Notes: generated from the sequence alone by a model not told the origin. A stretch of 64,000 bases of DNA from Delftia tsuruhatensis (GCF_903815225.1 NZ_LR813084.1:1158501-1222500); one strand, 5' to 3'; shown: positions 16,634 through 26,528, counted from the stretch's first letter. Numbers and translations are program-made.

Positions 16634-17190
16634 AGAAGACACCGGTGAGTTCCGATCAAGCTCCATCGTCGCTGCATGCGAGGGTGGTGGCCTTGATCGG
16701 CCTGCCCGGCTCCGGTAAATCGACCATAGGACGCCAACTGGCTCGCCTGTGGTCGATGCGTTTTGTGGACTCCGACCATGTGATCGAGCAGCGCATCGGC
16801 TGCAGCATCCGCGAGTTTTTCGAACGGGAGGGTGAGCAGGCGTTTCGCGATGTCGAGGCCCAGGTCATCGACGAGCTTTCCTCCTCTTCATCCAGTCTGC
16901 TCCTTTCCACCGGCGGCGGGGTGGTGTTGCGCGAGGAGAACCGGCGGCATCTGAGCGAGCGGACCCAGGTGTTCTATCTGGAGTGCAGTCCCGAAGACAT
17001 CGCGGCGCGGTTGCGCAATGATGCGACCCGGCCCCTGTTGCAGGTGGAGGATCCGGCGATGCGGCTGCGGCAGCTGCTGCTGCAGCGCGAGCCACTCTAT
17101 CTGGAGACGGCACACTTCGTGATCCAGACATCGGGCCTGACCGTGGCACAGGCGGCCCAGCGCATACGCATGCAGGCGGAACTGTCCTGA
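16630..17190 (+). CDS. aroK: Shikimate kinase
   Basis: Phosphorylates shikimate to shikimate 3-phosphate in chorismate synthesis. The 186-residue protein begins at a GTG overlapping the previous stop. It carries the P-loop GLPGSGKST (about residue 24), the shikimate-binding [11 protein letters not shown] and FREVE-like segments, the [13 protein letters not shown] loop and an R-rich lid ([11 protein letters not shown]). Linkage of pilQ, aroK and aroB is widespread in Proteobacteria. Confidence 0.95.
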   Translation: MKKTPVSSDQAPSSLHARVVALIGLPGSGKSTIGRQLARLWSMRFVDSDHVIEQRIGCSIREFFEREGEQAFRDVEAQVIDELSSSSSSLLLSTGGGVVLREENRRHLSERTQVFYLECSPEDIAARLRNDATRPLLQVEDPAMRLRQLLLQREPLYLETAHFVIQTSGLTVAQAAQRIRMQAELS

Positions 17191-17211
17191 GCGATTCTGG
17201 CTGGAGCACCG

Positions 17212-17240
17212 AGGCCTCGGCATCTGCCCAGGCCTTTTTC
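17212..17240 (+). terminator. Weak terminator-like hairpin between aroK and aroB
   Basis: AGGCCT at 17212-17217 can pair with AGGCCT at 17230-17235, followed by T-rich sequence. The stem is only 6 bp, so at most partial termination is expected before aroB. Confidence 0.35.
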
Positions 17241-17318
17241 TTTAAGATGGATGGTTGCCGGGCGCGCTGCCGTGTCGCGGAACCGAATTCATTCCTACCC
17301 CCTTTGGAGCGACGCATC

Positions 17319-18437
17319 TTGCCCAACGCCTCTTTCCTGCCCGATTCCCAGGTCGTGACCATCGATCTGGGAGAGCGTTCCTATCCCATTGCCATCGGGG
17401 CCGGCCTGTTGGGTGAAGCTGGAACCTATGCGGCTCTGCCCGCGGCAGCGCAGGCCGTGATCGTCAGCAACGACGTGGTCGCACCGCTTTACGAGCCGGC
17501 CCTGCGCCGCGTGCTGGCGCAACGCTATCGTTGCGTGCGGACCGTGGTGCTGCCCGATGGCGAAGTCCACAAGGACTGGCAGACGCTGAACCTGATCTTC
17601 GACGATCTGCTGGCTGGCAGCTGTGACCGCAAGACCGTGCTGTTCGCGCTGGGAGGCGGCGTGATCGGGGATATGACGGGGTTTGCGGCGGCCAGCTATA
17701 TGCGTGGCGTGCCGTTCGTGCAGGTGCCCACGACGCTGCTGTCGCAGGTCGATTCCTCGGTGGGCGGCAAGACGGCCATCAACCACCCGCTGGGCAAGAA
17801 CATGATCGGTGCCTTCTACCAGCCGCAGCTGGTGGTCTGCGATCTGGCCTCGCTGGACACGCTGCCCGGGCGCGAACTGAGTGCCGGCCTGGCGGAAGTC
17901 ATCAAGTACGGGCCGATCGCCGACATGGATTTCCTGTCCTGGCTGGAAGAGCACATGGATGCCCTGCTTGCGCGCGACCGCACAGCACTGGCCCATGCCA
18001 TCCAGCGCAGCGTGGAGATCAAGGCCTGGGTGGTGGGGCAGGACGAAAAGGAGGCCGGACTGCGCGCCATCCTCAACTTCGGCCACACCTTCGGCCATGC
18101 CATCGAAGCCGGCATGGGCTACGGCAACTGGTTGCACGGCGAAGGCGTGGGCGCAGGCATGGTGATGGCGGCCGAGCTGTCGCAGCGCCTGGGCCTGGTC
18201 GACGCCGCCTTCGTGAAGCGGCTGCGCCTGCTGATCGAACGTGCGGGCCTGCCTGTGCGGGGCGCCGTGCTGGACGAGGGAGACAACGCCGCGCGCTATC
18301 TGGAGCTGATGCGTGTCGACAAGAAGTCCGAGGCGGGCGAGATCCGTTTCGTGCTGATCGATGGGCCGGGCAAGGCCGTCATGCGTTCCGCACCCGATGC
18401 GCTGGTGCGCGAGGTCATCGACGCCTGCTGCGCCTGA
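17319..18437 (+). CDS. aroB: 3-dehydroquinate synthase
   Basis: Converts DAHP to 3-dehydroquinate, the second step of the shikimate pathway, using NAD and a divalent metal. From the TTG at 17319 (GGAG ten bases upstream) the protein has 372 residues, close to family length; the longer in-frame extension from 17247 is not AroB-like. Motifs seen are [46 protein letters not shown], and the metal-binding histidines in [11 protein letters not shown] and NWLHGEGV. Confidence 0.95.
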   Translation: MPNASFLPDSQVVTIDLGERSYPIAIGAGLLGEAGTYAALPAAAQAVIVSNDVVAPLYEPALRRVLAQRYRCVRTVVLPDGEVHKDWQTLNLIFDDLLAGSCDRKTVLFALGGGVIGDMTGFAAASYMRGVPFVQVPTTLLSQVDSSVGGKTAINHPLGKNMIGAFYQPQLVVCDLASLDTLPGRELSAGLAEVIKYGPIADMDFLSWLEEHMDALLARDRTALAHAIQRSVEIKAWVVGQDEKEAGLRAILNFGHTFGHAIEAGMGYGNWLHGEGVGAGMVMAAELSQRLGLVDAAFVKRLRLLIERAGLPVRGAVLDEGDNAARYLELMRVDKKSEAGEIRFVLIDGPGKAVMRSAPDALVREVIDACCA

Positions 18438-18502
18438 GCACCGGTACCGGGCGCCATCGGGAACTGCTAGAGTGCGCCTTGTCCGCATGATGAGGCGATC
18501 GA

Positions 18503-19681
18503 ATGCAGAAACAGGCCCTGGCTCCCTATGCCTGCCACCCGGCCCGCAGCCGGGGCAGGCGCTTCCCGGAAGTGCCTGCTCCCACGCGCAGCGACTTCCA
18601 GCGCGACCGTGATCGCATCGTCCATTCCTCGGCCTTTCGGCGCCTGGTCTACAAGACCCAGGTCTTCGTCAACCATGAAGGCGATCTGTTCCGCACGCGT
18701 CTGACCCATTCGCTGGAAGTGGCCCAGCTGGGCCGGTCGGTGGCGCGTTCATTGCGACTCGACGAGGATCTGGTCGAGGCCATCTGCCTGGCCCACGACC
18801 TGGGCCATACCCCCTTCGGCCATGCGGGACAGGACGCACTCAATGCCTGCATGCAGCCGCATGGCGGCTTCGAGCACAACCTGCAGAGCCTGCGCGTGGT
18901 GGACCGGCTGGAGGAGCGTTATCCGGCCTTCGATGGCCTGAACCTGAGCTTCGAGACGCGCGAGGGCATCCTCAAGCACTGTTCGCGCGCCAATGCCGAG
19001 CACCTGGAGGCGCGCGAGCCCGGGGGCGTGGCCCGGCGTTTCCTGCAAGGCGGGCAGCCCTCGCTGGAGGCCCAGCTGTGCAACCTCGCCGATGCCATCG
19101 CCTACAACGCCCATGACGTGGACGATGGGGTGCGTTCGGGCCTGATCACCATGGTCCAGTTGTGCGAGGCCGTGCCCCTGTTTGCGCGCTACCACGATGC
19201 CACGCTGGCCGAGCATCCGCAACTGGGCATGCCGCTGGCCGAGCGGCGCCTGCTGTACGAAAGCATTCGCCGCATGCTCAGCGACCAGGTCTATGACGTG
19301 ATCGAGGCCACGCGCCAGCGCATCGCGCAGGCAGGGCCTTGCTCGGTCGATGAAGTGCGTGCCCAGCCTGGCCCCCTGGTGGCCTTCAGCGATACCATGG
19401 AGCGGCAGTCCCGTCAGCTCAAGCAGTTCCTTTTCCGCAACCTCTATCGCCATGCGCAGGTGGTGCAGACCATGGAGGTTGCGCAGCAGGTGGTGACCGA
19501 GCTGTTTTCCGCCTGCATGGTCGAGCCCGAGCGCATGAAGCCGCGCTTCGTGCAAAGGGCGATGGCTGCAGAGGGTGTGTCGGCGCGTGCCCGGGTGGTC
19601 GCCGATTTCATCGCCGGGATGACGGACCGCTATGCCGCGCGCGAGCACGAGCTCTTGACGGGCAGGCGCCTGCTGGGCTGA
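18503..19681 (+). CDS. dgt: Deoxyguanosinetriphosphate triphosphohydrolase-like protein
   Basis: HD-superfamily dNTP triphosphohydrolase that hydrolyses dNTPs (classically dGTP) to the nucleoside and triphosphate. The 392-residue protein has the [10 protein letters not shown] and [12 protein letters not shown] segments (first metal His), the HD pair in [16 protein letters not shown] and the later Asp in [16 protein letters not shown]. The length matches the shorter type-2 dGTPase group rather than E. coli Dgt. Last gene of the pil-aro cluster. Confidence 0.92.
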   Translation: MQKQALAPYACHPARSRGRRFPEVPAPTRSDFQRDRDRIVHSSAFRRLVYKTQVFVNHEGDLFRTRLTHSLEVAQLGRSVARSLRLDEDLVEAICLAHDLGHTPFGHAGQDALNACMQPHGGFEHNLQSLRVVDRLEERYPAFDGLNLSFETREGILKHCSRANAEHLEAREPGGVARRFLQGGQPSLEAQLCNLADAIAYNAHDVDDGVRSGLITMVQLCEAVPLFARYHDATLAEHPQLGMPLAERRLLYESIRRMLSDQVYDVIEATRQRIAQAGPCSVDEVRAQPGPLVAFSDTMERQSRQLKQFLFRNLYRHAQVVQTMEVAQQVVTELFSACMVEPERMKPRFVQRAMAAEGVSARARVVADFIAGMTDRYAAREHELLTGRRLLG

Positions 19682-19776
19682 GAGTCCGAGCGTCGGCGTC
19701 GCCCAAGCGGCACGGATAGAATGCGGACCCTGCGTGCCAGGGCAGGGAATGGGTCCCGGACGGTTTCGCGATGTCT

Positions 19777-19804
19777 GGGGGCGCAGTGCCCCCGTTTGCT
19801 TTTG
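19777..19804 (+). terminator. Possible terminator after dgt
   Basis: A 6-bp GC stem (19777-19782 with 19788-19793) followed by a loose T stretch with interruptions. Weak, but placed between dgt and the next gene. Confidence 0.35.
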
Positions 19805-19816
19805 AAGGGCACAGCC

Positions 19817-20437
19817 ATGACCGATACCAACCACGAGATTCGCGCGGCCGAGTTTCCGCCTGTCACCGTGATCGAGGACACGGTGCACTGGCTGGAGAAG
19901 GCCGTGATCGGCCTGAACCTGTGCCCTTTCGCCAAGGGTGTGCACGTCAAGGGCCAGATCCACTACACGGTCAGCCAGGCGACCGACGCCGAGGGCGTGG
20001 CGGCCGACCTGCACCGCGAGCTGGAAGCGCTGGCCGAGGCCTCGCCGGACAAGCGCGACACCACGCTGCTGATCCTGCCGCACGCCCTGCAGGACTTCCT
20101 GGACTTCAATGACTTTCTCGAGGTGGCCGATGCCATGGTCGAGGAACTGGACCTGGGCGGCATCCTGCAGGTGGCCTCCTTTCACCCGCAGTTCCAGTTC
20201 GAAGGCACCGAGGTCGACGACGTCACCAACTGCACCAACCGCTCGCCCTATCCCACGCTGCATCTGCTGCGCGAGGACAGCATCGACAAGGCCGTGGAGG
20301 TCTTTCCCGAGGCCGAGTCCATCTACGAGCGCAACATGGAGACGCTGGAGAAGATCGGCATCGAAGGCTGGCTGGACCTGGGCGTGGGCGCGCGCTGCCC
20401 GGTCGCGCATGCCGGCAAGCAGGGCCCGGCCCAATGA
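19817..20437 (+). CDS. DUF1415 family protein
   Basis: A 206-residue cytoplasmic protein of unknown function. It shows the DUF1415 pattern: TVIEDTVHWLEKAVIGLNLCPFAKG near the N-terminus with a Cys-Pro, a central ILPHALQDFLDFNDFL, GGILQVASFHPQFQFEGT, then a conserved SPYPTLHLLRE. The start is the first ATG of the conserved region; further upstream codons are not conserved-looking. It overlaps the following methyltransferase by four bases, suggesting joint expression. Confidence 0.85.
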   Translation: MTDTNHEIRAAEFPPVTVIEDTVHWLEKAVIGLNLCPFAKGVHVKGQIHYTVSQATDAEGVAADLHRELEALAEASPDKRDTTLLILPHALQDFLDFNDFLEVADAMVEELDLGGILQVASFHPQFQFEGTEVDDVTNCTNRSPYPTLHLLREDSIDKAVEVFPEAESIYERNMETLEKIGIEGWLDLGVGARCPVAHAGKQGPAQ

Positions 20438-21315
20438 AGCACCGCTCCGCCAAGCCGCAGCCCCGGCCCGAACAGGACGTGGCCCAGCAGTTGGACCTCA
20501 GGCCAGGCCAGTCCCTGGAACTGCTCAAGGCCCTGCACATCCTCACGCGCGAGGGCCGGATCAACCAGGACTCGCGCCGCAAGCTCAAGCAGGTCTACCA
20601 CCTGTACCAGTTCATCGCACCCATCCTGGACGAGCTGTCCAGGGACGGGCATGGGGTCACGCTGGCCGACCACGGAGCGGGCAAGTCCTACCTGGGCTTC
20701 ATCCTCTACGACCTGTACTTCAAGGCGCTGGGCCGTGGCTGCATCTTCGGCATAGAGACGCGGGCCCCGCTGGTCGAGGCATCGCAAAGGCTTGCCACCG
20801 AGCTGGGTTTCGAGCGCATGGCCTTCCTCAACATGTCGGTGGCTGAATCCACGCGCGCCGACGCCATGCCCGACCGCTTCGACGTGGTCACTGCCCTGCA
20901 CGCCTGCGATACCGCCACCGACGATGCCATCGCCTTCGGCCTGGAGAAAAAGGCCCGCGCCATGGTGCTCGTGCCCTGCTGCCAGGCCGAGGTGGCCGCC
21001 TGCCTGCGCGAGAACAAGGCGCTGTCGCTGTCCCGCACGCCGCTGGCCGAACTGTGGCGCCACCCCATCCATACGCGCGAGATGGGCAGCCAGCTCACCA
21101 ATGTGCTGCGCTGCCTGTACCTGGAGGCCTGCGGCTACCAGGTCACGGTGACCGAGCTGGTCGGATGGGAGCACAGCATGAAGAACGAGCTGATCATCGC
21201 GCGCCATACCGGGCAGAAGAAGCGCAGTGCGGCCGAGCGCATGCAGGCCATCCTGGCGGAATTCGGGCTGAAGGACGCGCTGGCGCAGCGCTATCCGCTG
21301 CTGCCCGCCTCCTGA
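20434..21315 (+). CDS. Class I SAM-dependent methyltransferase
   Basis: A 293-residue protein with a Rossmann methyltransferase domain. The SAM-binding motif I is LADHGAGKSYLGFILYD (about residue 75), the acidic motif II is IETRAPLVE, and a DRFDVVTALHACDTATDDA motif IV is followed by VLVPCCQAEV. This resembles the Methyltransf_32 group (PF13679), which includes putative RNA- or small-molecule methyltransferases. The substrate cannot be told. Translationally coupled to the DUF1415 gene. Confidence 0.82.
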   Translation: MKHRSAKPQPRPEQDVAQQLDLRPGQSLELLKALHILTREGRINQDSRRKLKQVYHLYQFIAPILDELSRDGHGVTLADHGAGKSYLGFILYDLYFKALGRGCIFGIETRAPLVEASQRLATELGFERMAFLNMSVAESTRADAMPDRFDVVTALHACDTATDDAIAFGLEKKARAMVLVPCCQAEVAACLRENKALSLSRTPLAELWRHPIHTREMGSQLTNVLRCLYLEACGYQVTVTELVGWEHSMKNELIIARHTGQKKRSAAERMQAILAEFGLKDALAQRYPLLPAS

Positions 21316-21318
21316 AAC

Positions 21319-22407
21319 TCAGGGCTGCCCGACCGCCCTGTACCAGGCGATGCCGTCGCTGTCGATGCTGCGCTCCACCTGCCCGGCATGCATCAGGTGG
21401 TTCAGACAGGCCAGGCTCTCGCCCGTGGCCATGCCCAGCAGGGCGGGGCTGGCCTCGCTGATCGGGCGCGAGAACAGCGCGCCGAAGACATCGACGGCAC
21501 GCCGGGGTTCGGCCAGTGCGGCCAGCAGGCGGTCGTTGGCGCGTTGCTGCCCCGAGGCCAGGGCATCGATGCGCGCGTGCAGGCCGCGAAAGCATTCCCC
21601 GTGGGCAGGGAGCACCAGCACGTCGTCCGGCACTTCGCGCCGGACCTTCTCCAGCGACTGCAGCCAGTCGGCCATGGGATTGGCCTCCGGTTCCATGGGA
21701 TGGACCGATACGTTCGATGAAATGCGCGGCAGCACCTGGTCGCCCGAGATCAGCAGCTTGAGATCGGGGCAGTAGAGGCTGGCGTGCTCGGGGGAGTGGC
21801 CGCTGCCCACCACCACGCGCCACAGATGCCCGCCGATGCGCAGCTCCTCGCCGTCACTCAGGCGCCGGTAGCTGTCGGGCAGGGCATGGATGTGCTTGCC
21901 GAAGTTGCCGAAGCGGGCCCGGTAGGACTCCAGCGCGCCGTCGCTCCAGCCCGCGCGGCGGTAGAAGGCGATGGCATCGGGCGGGGCCTCGCGGCTGCAG
22001 TCCGAGACCACCACGCGGCAATTCAGGTATTCGAGGCGCGTCATGTACAGCGGCACGTGGAACTTGCGTGTCAGCCAGCCGGCCAGCCCCACATGGTCGG
22101 GGTGCATGTGGGTCACGAAGACGCGTGTCAATGATCTTCCGTCCGAGGACTTCGAGAACAGCCCGCGCCAAGTGGCAACGCCCTCATCGGTGCGTGCGCC
22201 CGTGTCCACGATGGCCCAGCCTTCGCCGTCATCGATGGCCCAGAGATTGATGTGGTCCAGTGCGTAAGGCAGGGGCATGCGTATCCAGAGCACGCCGGGG
22301 GCGACTTCCAGCGTCTGGCCGCTGGGCGGCGGGGCCTCGAAGGGATAGTCCAGCGTCGGCCTGACCGTGGGCTCGGAAGAGGCGGGTGTGGGTGCTTGCG
22401 GCTCCAT
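21319..22407 (-). CDS. MBL-fold metallo-hydrolase
   Basis: A 362-residue metallo-beta-lactamase-fold hydrolase. It contains THMHPDHVGLAGWL (HxHxDH metal site), a VVVGSGHSPEHASLYCPD metal His, and LISGDQVLPRISSN. An alpha-helical, winged-helix-like C-terminal region follows, as in LACTB2/glyoxalase-II-like proteins. The ATG at 22407 has AAGGAA upstream; an in-frame extension to 22479 is rejected. The substrate is unknown. Convergent with the methyltransferase, divergent from the alkaline phosphatase genes. Confidence 0.85.
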   Translation of the reverse strand: MEPQAPTPASSEPTVRPTLDYPFEAPPPSGQTLEVAPGVLWIRMPLPYALDHINLWAIDDGEGWAIVDTGARTDEGVATWRGLFSKSSDGRSLTRVFVTHMHPDHVGLAGWLTRKFHVPLYMTRLEYLNCRVVVSDCSREAPPDAIAFYRRAGWSDGALESYRARFGNFGKHIHALPDSYRRLSDGEELRIGGHLWRVVVGSGHSPEHASLYCPDLKLLISGDQVLPRISSNVSVHPMEPEANPMADWLQSLEKVRREVPDDVLVLPAHGECFRGLHARIDALASGQQRANDRLLAALAEPRRAVDVFGALFSRPISEASPALLGMATGESLACLNHLMHAGQVERSIDSDGIAWYRAVGQP

Positions 22408-22506
22408 GGGGTTCCTTGTTCTTTCGCGGCAACCATCCGGCAGTCGCCTTGGTGCATGCGGCCCGGATGGCAGTGGCATGACGATACGCCTTCTGCCGGG
22501 GCGTGG

Positions 22507-22540
22507 CTGTCACGTCTCCGTCACAGGAGAACCCTACATT
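22507..22540 (+). promoter_or_regulatory. Pho box and -10 element upstream of the alkaline phosphatase genes
   Basis: Two 7-base direct repeats, CTGTCAC (22507-22513) and CCGTCAC (22518-22524), are separated by 4 bases. This is the spacing of a PhoB-binding Pho box. Ten bases later lies TACATT (22535-22540), a good -10, with the Pho box in the place of the -35, as in PhoB-activated promoters. It points to the + strand phosphatase genes, 89 bases before the first start codon. Confidence 0.75.
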
Positions 22541-22628
22541 GAGAACGCCTATCAACAGGGGGAGTCCGAACGGCGCATGATCTTGCGCGGCAGTGCGGCC
22601 ATGCCCCCGTTCCCGGAGGGATTTCCGC

Positions 22629-24041
22629 ATGAAACTGAAGATGTTGTGCAGCGCGCTGGCCGGTGCCTCGCTGCTGCTGAGCGCCTGTGGCGGCAGCGAT
22701 GGCTCGTCCACCCCCGCCCCGACCAAGAACGTGCTGTTCTTCCTGGGCGACGGCATGGGCATCACCACCATGACGGCCGCGCGCATCTACAGCGTGGGCG
22801 AGGATGGCGAGCTGGCCATGGACAAGCTGCCCGAGACGGCCTTCGTCCATACCTTCTCCAACGATGCCCAGGTCACCGACAGCGCCCCCTCCATGGCCGC
22901 CTACATGACCGGCGTGAAGATGAACAACGAAGTCATCTCCATGACGCCCGAGACCAAGGCCACGGACGCCAGCGGCAAGGCCTACCACACCAACTACGAC
23001 AGCACCTGCCCCAGCGGCAACGGCCAGGCCGTGCCCACGCTGCTCGAGCAGATGAAGGCGGCCGGCTACGGCACGGGCGTGGTCTCCACCGCGCGCATCA
23101 CGCACGCCACGCCGGCTGCGACCTACGCCCACGTCTGCCACCGCGATGCCGAGAACACCATCGCCGCGGCCCTGGTGCCCGGCGGCGCCGGCTACAACAG
23201 CAAGCTGGGCGACGGCGTGGACGTGATCCTGGGCGGTGGTTCCTACTATTTCACGCCCAAGGCCGATGGCGGGCGTCGCAACGACAGCCGCAACCTGATC
23301 GCCGAATTCAAGACGCAGAAGTACAGCTACGCCGCCAACAAGGGCGAGTTCGACAAGCTGCCCGTGGACGGCAGCAAGATCGCCGGCCTGTTCACCAAGG
23401 ACCACATGGCCTACGACCTGGACCGCGATGCGACCAAGGAGCCGAGCCTGGCCGAGATGACGGGCAAGGCCATCGACGCGCTGTCCGCCAAGAAGAAGGG
23501 CTTCTTCCTGATGGTGGAGGGCGGGCGCATCGATCATGCGCTGCACGCCACCAATGCGCGCCGTGCGCTGCAGGACACCGTGGCCTTCGACAATGCCATC
23601 AAGACCGCGCTGGACAAGATGCAGAAGGTCGACCCGGGCCTGAAGAACACGCTGATCGTCGTCACGGCCGACCATGACCACACGCTGCACCTGAACGGCT
23701 ACGCCGCGCGCACCGGCAAGACCGAGGCGGGCAAGCCCGGCGTGCTGGGCCTGGTCAGGAACTACGTGGACGGCAAGGCTTCCACCGACGTGGATGGCAA
23801 TCCCTACACCATCCTGGGCTTCGGCAACGGTCCCAAGCGCCTGGCCACGCGCGGCCCCATCGACGCGGCCTCGCTGGAAAGCCCCGACTACCTGCAGGAG
23901 GCCGTGGTGCCCCTGGCCTCCGAAACCCATGGTGGCGGCGACGTGTTCCTGGGCGCGCAAGGCATGGGTGCCGACACGTTCTCGGGCGTGATCGACAACA
24001 CCACCGTCTTCACGCTGATCAAGAAGAGCATCGGCTTGTGA
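22629..24041 (+). CDS. phoA: Alkaline phosphatase, lipoprotein form
   Basis: PhoA-superfamily phosphomonoesterase of 470 residues. The signal peptide ends in lipobox LSAC (Cys20), so this copy is membrane-anchored. Catalytic features: metal Asp in FFLGDGMG (D41), nucleophile Ser85 in TDSAPS, MVEGGRIDHALH metal residues, TADHDH, and a late SETHGGGD histidine. GGAGG stands nine bases before the ATG at 22629. It releases phosphate from organic phosphate esters in the periplasm. First gene behind the Pho box; the next gene is a diverged paralogue 38 bases downstream. Confidence 0.92.
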   Translation: MKLKMLCSALAGASLLLSACGGSDGSSTPAPTKNVLFFLGDGMGITTMTAARIYSVGEDGELAMDKLPETAFVHTFSNDAQVTDSAPSMAAYMTGVKMNNEVISMTPETKATDASGKAYHTNYDSTCPSGNGQAVPTLLEQMKAAGYGTGVVSTARITHATPAATYAHVCHRDAENTIAAALVPGGAGYNSKLGDGVDVILGGGSYYFTPKADGGRRNDSRNLIAEFKTQKYSYAANKGEFDKLPVDGSKIAGLFTKDHMAYDLDRDATKEPSLAEMTGKAIDALSAKKKGFFLMVEGGRIDHALHATNARRALQDTVAFDNAIKTALDKMQKVDPGLKNTLIVVTADHDHTLHLNGYAARTGKTEAGKPGVLGLVRNYVDGKASTDVDGNPYTILGFGNGPKRLATRGPIDAASLESPDYLQEAVVPLASETHGGGDVFLGAQGMGADTFSGVIDNTTVFTLIKKSIGL

Positions 24042-24079
24042 TGCCGCACGCTGCAACCAAGGCACTCAAGGAATTCCAC

Positions 24080-25597
24080 ATGCACCCGATCCTCCAAAAG
24101 ACCTCCCTCGCCCTGGCGGCGGCCGGCGCGCTGGCGCTGCTGGCACCTGCGGCCCATGCGGCCGGCGAGGCCAAGAACGTCATCTTCTTCCTCGGCGACG
24201 GCATGGGCCCGGTCACCGTGACCGCGGCACGCATCTACAAGGGCGAGAAGCTGCTCGCCCAGAAGCCCGGCTCGCTGACCAGCAGCGAGCGTGCGGCCCT
24301 GACCATGCAGACCCTGCCCTACGCCAGCCGCATCAAGACCTTCTCGCGTGACGGCCAGACCACGGACAGCGCGCCTTCGATGGCGGCCTACATGACCGGC
24401 GTGAAGATGAACAACGAAGTCATCTCCATGTCGGCCGAGACCCTGGCCTACGCGGCCAACGGCCAGCAGTTCATCAACGGCGAGGACTCCACCTGCCAGC
24501 CCGGCAACGGCCAGCCCGCCCAGACCCTGCTGGAACTGTCCAAGGCCAAGGGCCGCGCCGTCGGCGCCGTCTCCACCACGCGCGTCGGCCATGCCACGCC
24601 GGCCGCGACCTACGCCCACATCTGCAACCGCAATGGCTACAACACCATCGCCGAGCAGTCCGTGCCCGGCCATGCAAACTACAACACCAAGCTGGGCGAC
24701 GGCATCGACGTGCTCATGGGTGGCGGCCAGCGCAACTACCTGCCCAAGTCGGTCAACCCCAGCAGCAAGCGTACGGACGCGGCCAACCTCGTGGACATGA
24801 TGAAGGCCAGGGGCTACGCCTATGTCGCCAAGGGCAGCGAGCTGGCCGCCCTGGACGCCACCAAGGCGCCCAAGCTGCTGGGCCTGTTCACCCAGAGCGA
24901 AATGGCCTATGAGCTGGACCGCGTCAAGCAAAAGCTGGATGAGCCCAGCCTGTCCGACATGACCAGCAAGGCGCTGGACGTGCTCAGCCGCAACGACAAG
25001 GGCTTCTTCCTGATGGTGGAAGGCGGCCGCATCGACCACGCACTGCACGGCACCAATGCCAAGCGTGCGCTGGAAGACACGCTGGCCTTCGATCGTGCCA
25101 TCGAGACCGCCATGGCCTACATGGAAAAGAAGGACCCGGGCCTGAAGAACACGCTGATCGTGGTCACCGCCGACCATGACCACAACATGGTGTTCAACGG
25201 CTACTCCAGGATCGGCAACCCCATCCTGGGCAAGGTGCAGGACTACCAGACCGGCCAGGTCGCCAAGGCCCAGGACGGCAAGCCCTACACCACACTGGCC
25301 TTCGGCAACGGCGGCCGCCCCAACGCGACGGCCTCCAGCCAGGTCAATCCCGAAGACGGCAACAAGCCCTGGATCGCCCCGGCGCGCGGCGCCTCGCGCG
25401 ATGACGTCACCAACGTGGACACCACGGACGACAACTACCTGCAGGAAGTCGGCCTGAACCTGGGCACGCCCGGTTCCGAAACCCATGGCGGCGGCGACGT
25501 GATGCTGTTCGCCGGCGGCGCGGGCGCCAGGATCTTCAAGGGCACGATGGACAACACCCGCGTGTTCTCCAAGGTCCGCGAGGCCGCAGGCCTGTGA
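24080..25597 (+). CDS. Alkaline phosphatase, secreted form
   Basis: Second PhoA-type alkaline phosphatase, 505 residues, paralogous to the preceding gene over nearly its whole length. It has a cleavable Sec signal (cleavage about AHA-A at residue 27), not a lipobox. Motifs: FFLGDGMG (D40), TDSAPS (Ser97), MVEGGRIDHALHG, TADHDHN and SETHGGGD. It carries a few extra insertions, near residues 57-70 and 410-440. ATG at 24080 with AAGGAA upstream; in-frame codons before it overlap the previous gene's end. Likely cotranscribed with the first copy and under PhoB. Confidence 0.92.
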   Translation: MHPILQKTSLALAAAGALALLAPAAHAAGEAKNVIFFLGDGMGPVTVTAARIYKGEKLLAQKPGSLTSSERAALTMQTLPYASRIKTFSRDGQTTDSAPSMAAYMTGVKMNNEVISMSAETLAYAANGQQFINGEDSTCQPGNGQPAQTLLELSKAKGRAVGAVSTTRVGHATPAATYAHICNRNGYNTIAEQSVPGHANYNTKLGDGIDVLMGGGQRNYLPKSVNPSSKRTDAANLVDMMKARGYAYVAKGSELAALDATKAPKLLGLFTQSEMAYELDRVKQKLDEPSLSDMTSKALDVLSRNDKGFFLMVEGGRIDHALHGTNAKRALEDTLAFDRAIETAMAYMEKKDPGLKNTLIVVTADHDHNMVFNGYSRIGNPILGKVQDYQTGQVAKAQDGKPYTTLAFGNGGRPNATASSQVNPEDGNKPWIAPARGASRDDVTNVDTTDDNYLQEVGLNLGTPGSETHGGGDVMLFAGGAGARIFKGTMDNTRVFSKVREAAGL

Positions 25598-25643
25598 TCC
25601 CTTGGTGATCGCTTTCTTCTTCGTTGGCTAGCCGCCAACCCCT

Positions 25644-25683
25644 GGCCGGAGCCGTGGTGCCATGCACCCGGCCCCGGTTTTTT
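25644..25683 (+). terminator. Probable terminator after the phosphatase pair
   Basis: GGCCGG (25644-25649) pairs with CCGGCC (25668-25673), with an inner GTG/CAC pairing, followed after four bases by six T (25678-25683). It may be partial, because the next gene starts only 17 bases later. Confidence 0.5.
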
Positions 25684-25699
25684 CGCATTGCCGGATTCC

Positions 25700-26479
25700 A
25701 TGATGCATTCCCTTACTACGCCGCGCGCGGCGCGCCATATCCTCACGGCCGCGCTGCTGGTCTGCTCCGTCGCAGCGGCATGGGCCGCCGAGCCAGCCAA
25801 GGCGGCACCTGCCGCCTCCGATGCCGTGGCGCGCACCACCGCCGCCGTGCAGGCCACGCCCGAGGCCGACCTGCGCATCACCTACGAGGCCATGAGCGTG
25901 GGCAGCGATGGCGTGCAGCGCAGCAGCATCTATACCAACCGTGTCTACCGCCGCAAGGGCCAGCTGTGGATAGAGCGCGAAATGCCCGCCGCGCTGCGCC
26001 AGAGCCAGGACCACGGCCACGACCATGCCCACGGCCCGCACGCCGGCCATGCCCATGACGAGGCCCGCGCCGCGCCGCTGTCCATCCGCCGCGCCGAAGA
26101 CGGCAAGGTGGGCGTGGAAGTCATCCTGGCCAAGCTGCGCCGCGTCATCAGCGTGGACCTGGCCCACCACGGCAACGTCGGCTACGGCGGCTCCTTCGAC
26201 AACGTCTACTGGATCGTGCCGCCCACCGCCCTGCAGGGCATGGAGCGCGTGGGCAAGGCCCACAACGGCGTGCAGCGCTACCGCAGCACGGCCAACGAGC
26301 AGACCACCGTCGTTGACTGGGACGTGGCCCACCAGTTCGCCCGCCGCGTGGAACGCAGCGACGCCCACGGCACCGAACGCATCGTGGTCACCGCCAGCAA
26401 GCTCCCCGCCCCCCTGGCCCAGCCCTGGAAAGCCATCGAAGGCTACGACAAGGGCGACTACTCTGATCTTTTGGATTGA
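25700..26479 (+). CDS. Exported protein with a histidine-rich segment, function unknown
   Basis: A 259-residue protein with a Sec signal peptide (cleavage about AAWAA-E, residues 26-30). A histidine-rich cluster (residues 105-119, seven His alternating with Asp, Gly and Ala) looks like a metal-binding loop. The rest contains RRKGQLWIERE and a C-terminal beta-rich part with YWIVPPTALQGMERVGKAHNGVQRY. I do not recognise a named family. Start is the first of two adjacent ATGs (25700, 25703). Its position behind two zinc/magnesium-dependent phosphatases suggests metal supply or sensing, an inference only. A strong terminator follows. Confidence 0.7.
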   Translation: MMHSLTTPRAARHILTAALLVCSVAAAWAAEPAKAAPAASDAVARTTAAVQATPEADLRITYEAMSVGSDGVQRSSIYTNRVYRRKGQLWIEREMPAALRQSQDHGHDHAHGPHAGHAHDEARAAPLSIRRAEDGKVGVEVILAKLRRVISVDLAHHGNVGYGGSFDNVYWIVPPTALQGMERVGKAHNGVQRYRSTANEQTTVVDWDVAHQFARRVERSDAHGTERIVVTASKLPAPLAQPWKAIEGYDKGDYSDLLD

Positions 26480-26500
26480 GAGCCCGCCAACACAACGCAA

Positions 26501-26528
26501 AAGAGCTGCCCGAAGGCAGCTCTTTTTT
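26501..26528 (+). terminator. Rho-independent terminator
   Basis: A perfect 10-bp stem (AAGAGCTGCC, 26501-26510, with 26515-26524), a CGAA tetraloop and six T. It ends the phosphatase region transcript. Confidence 0.9.
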
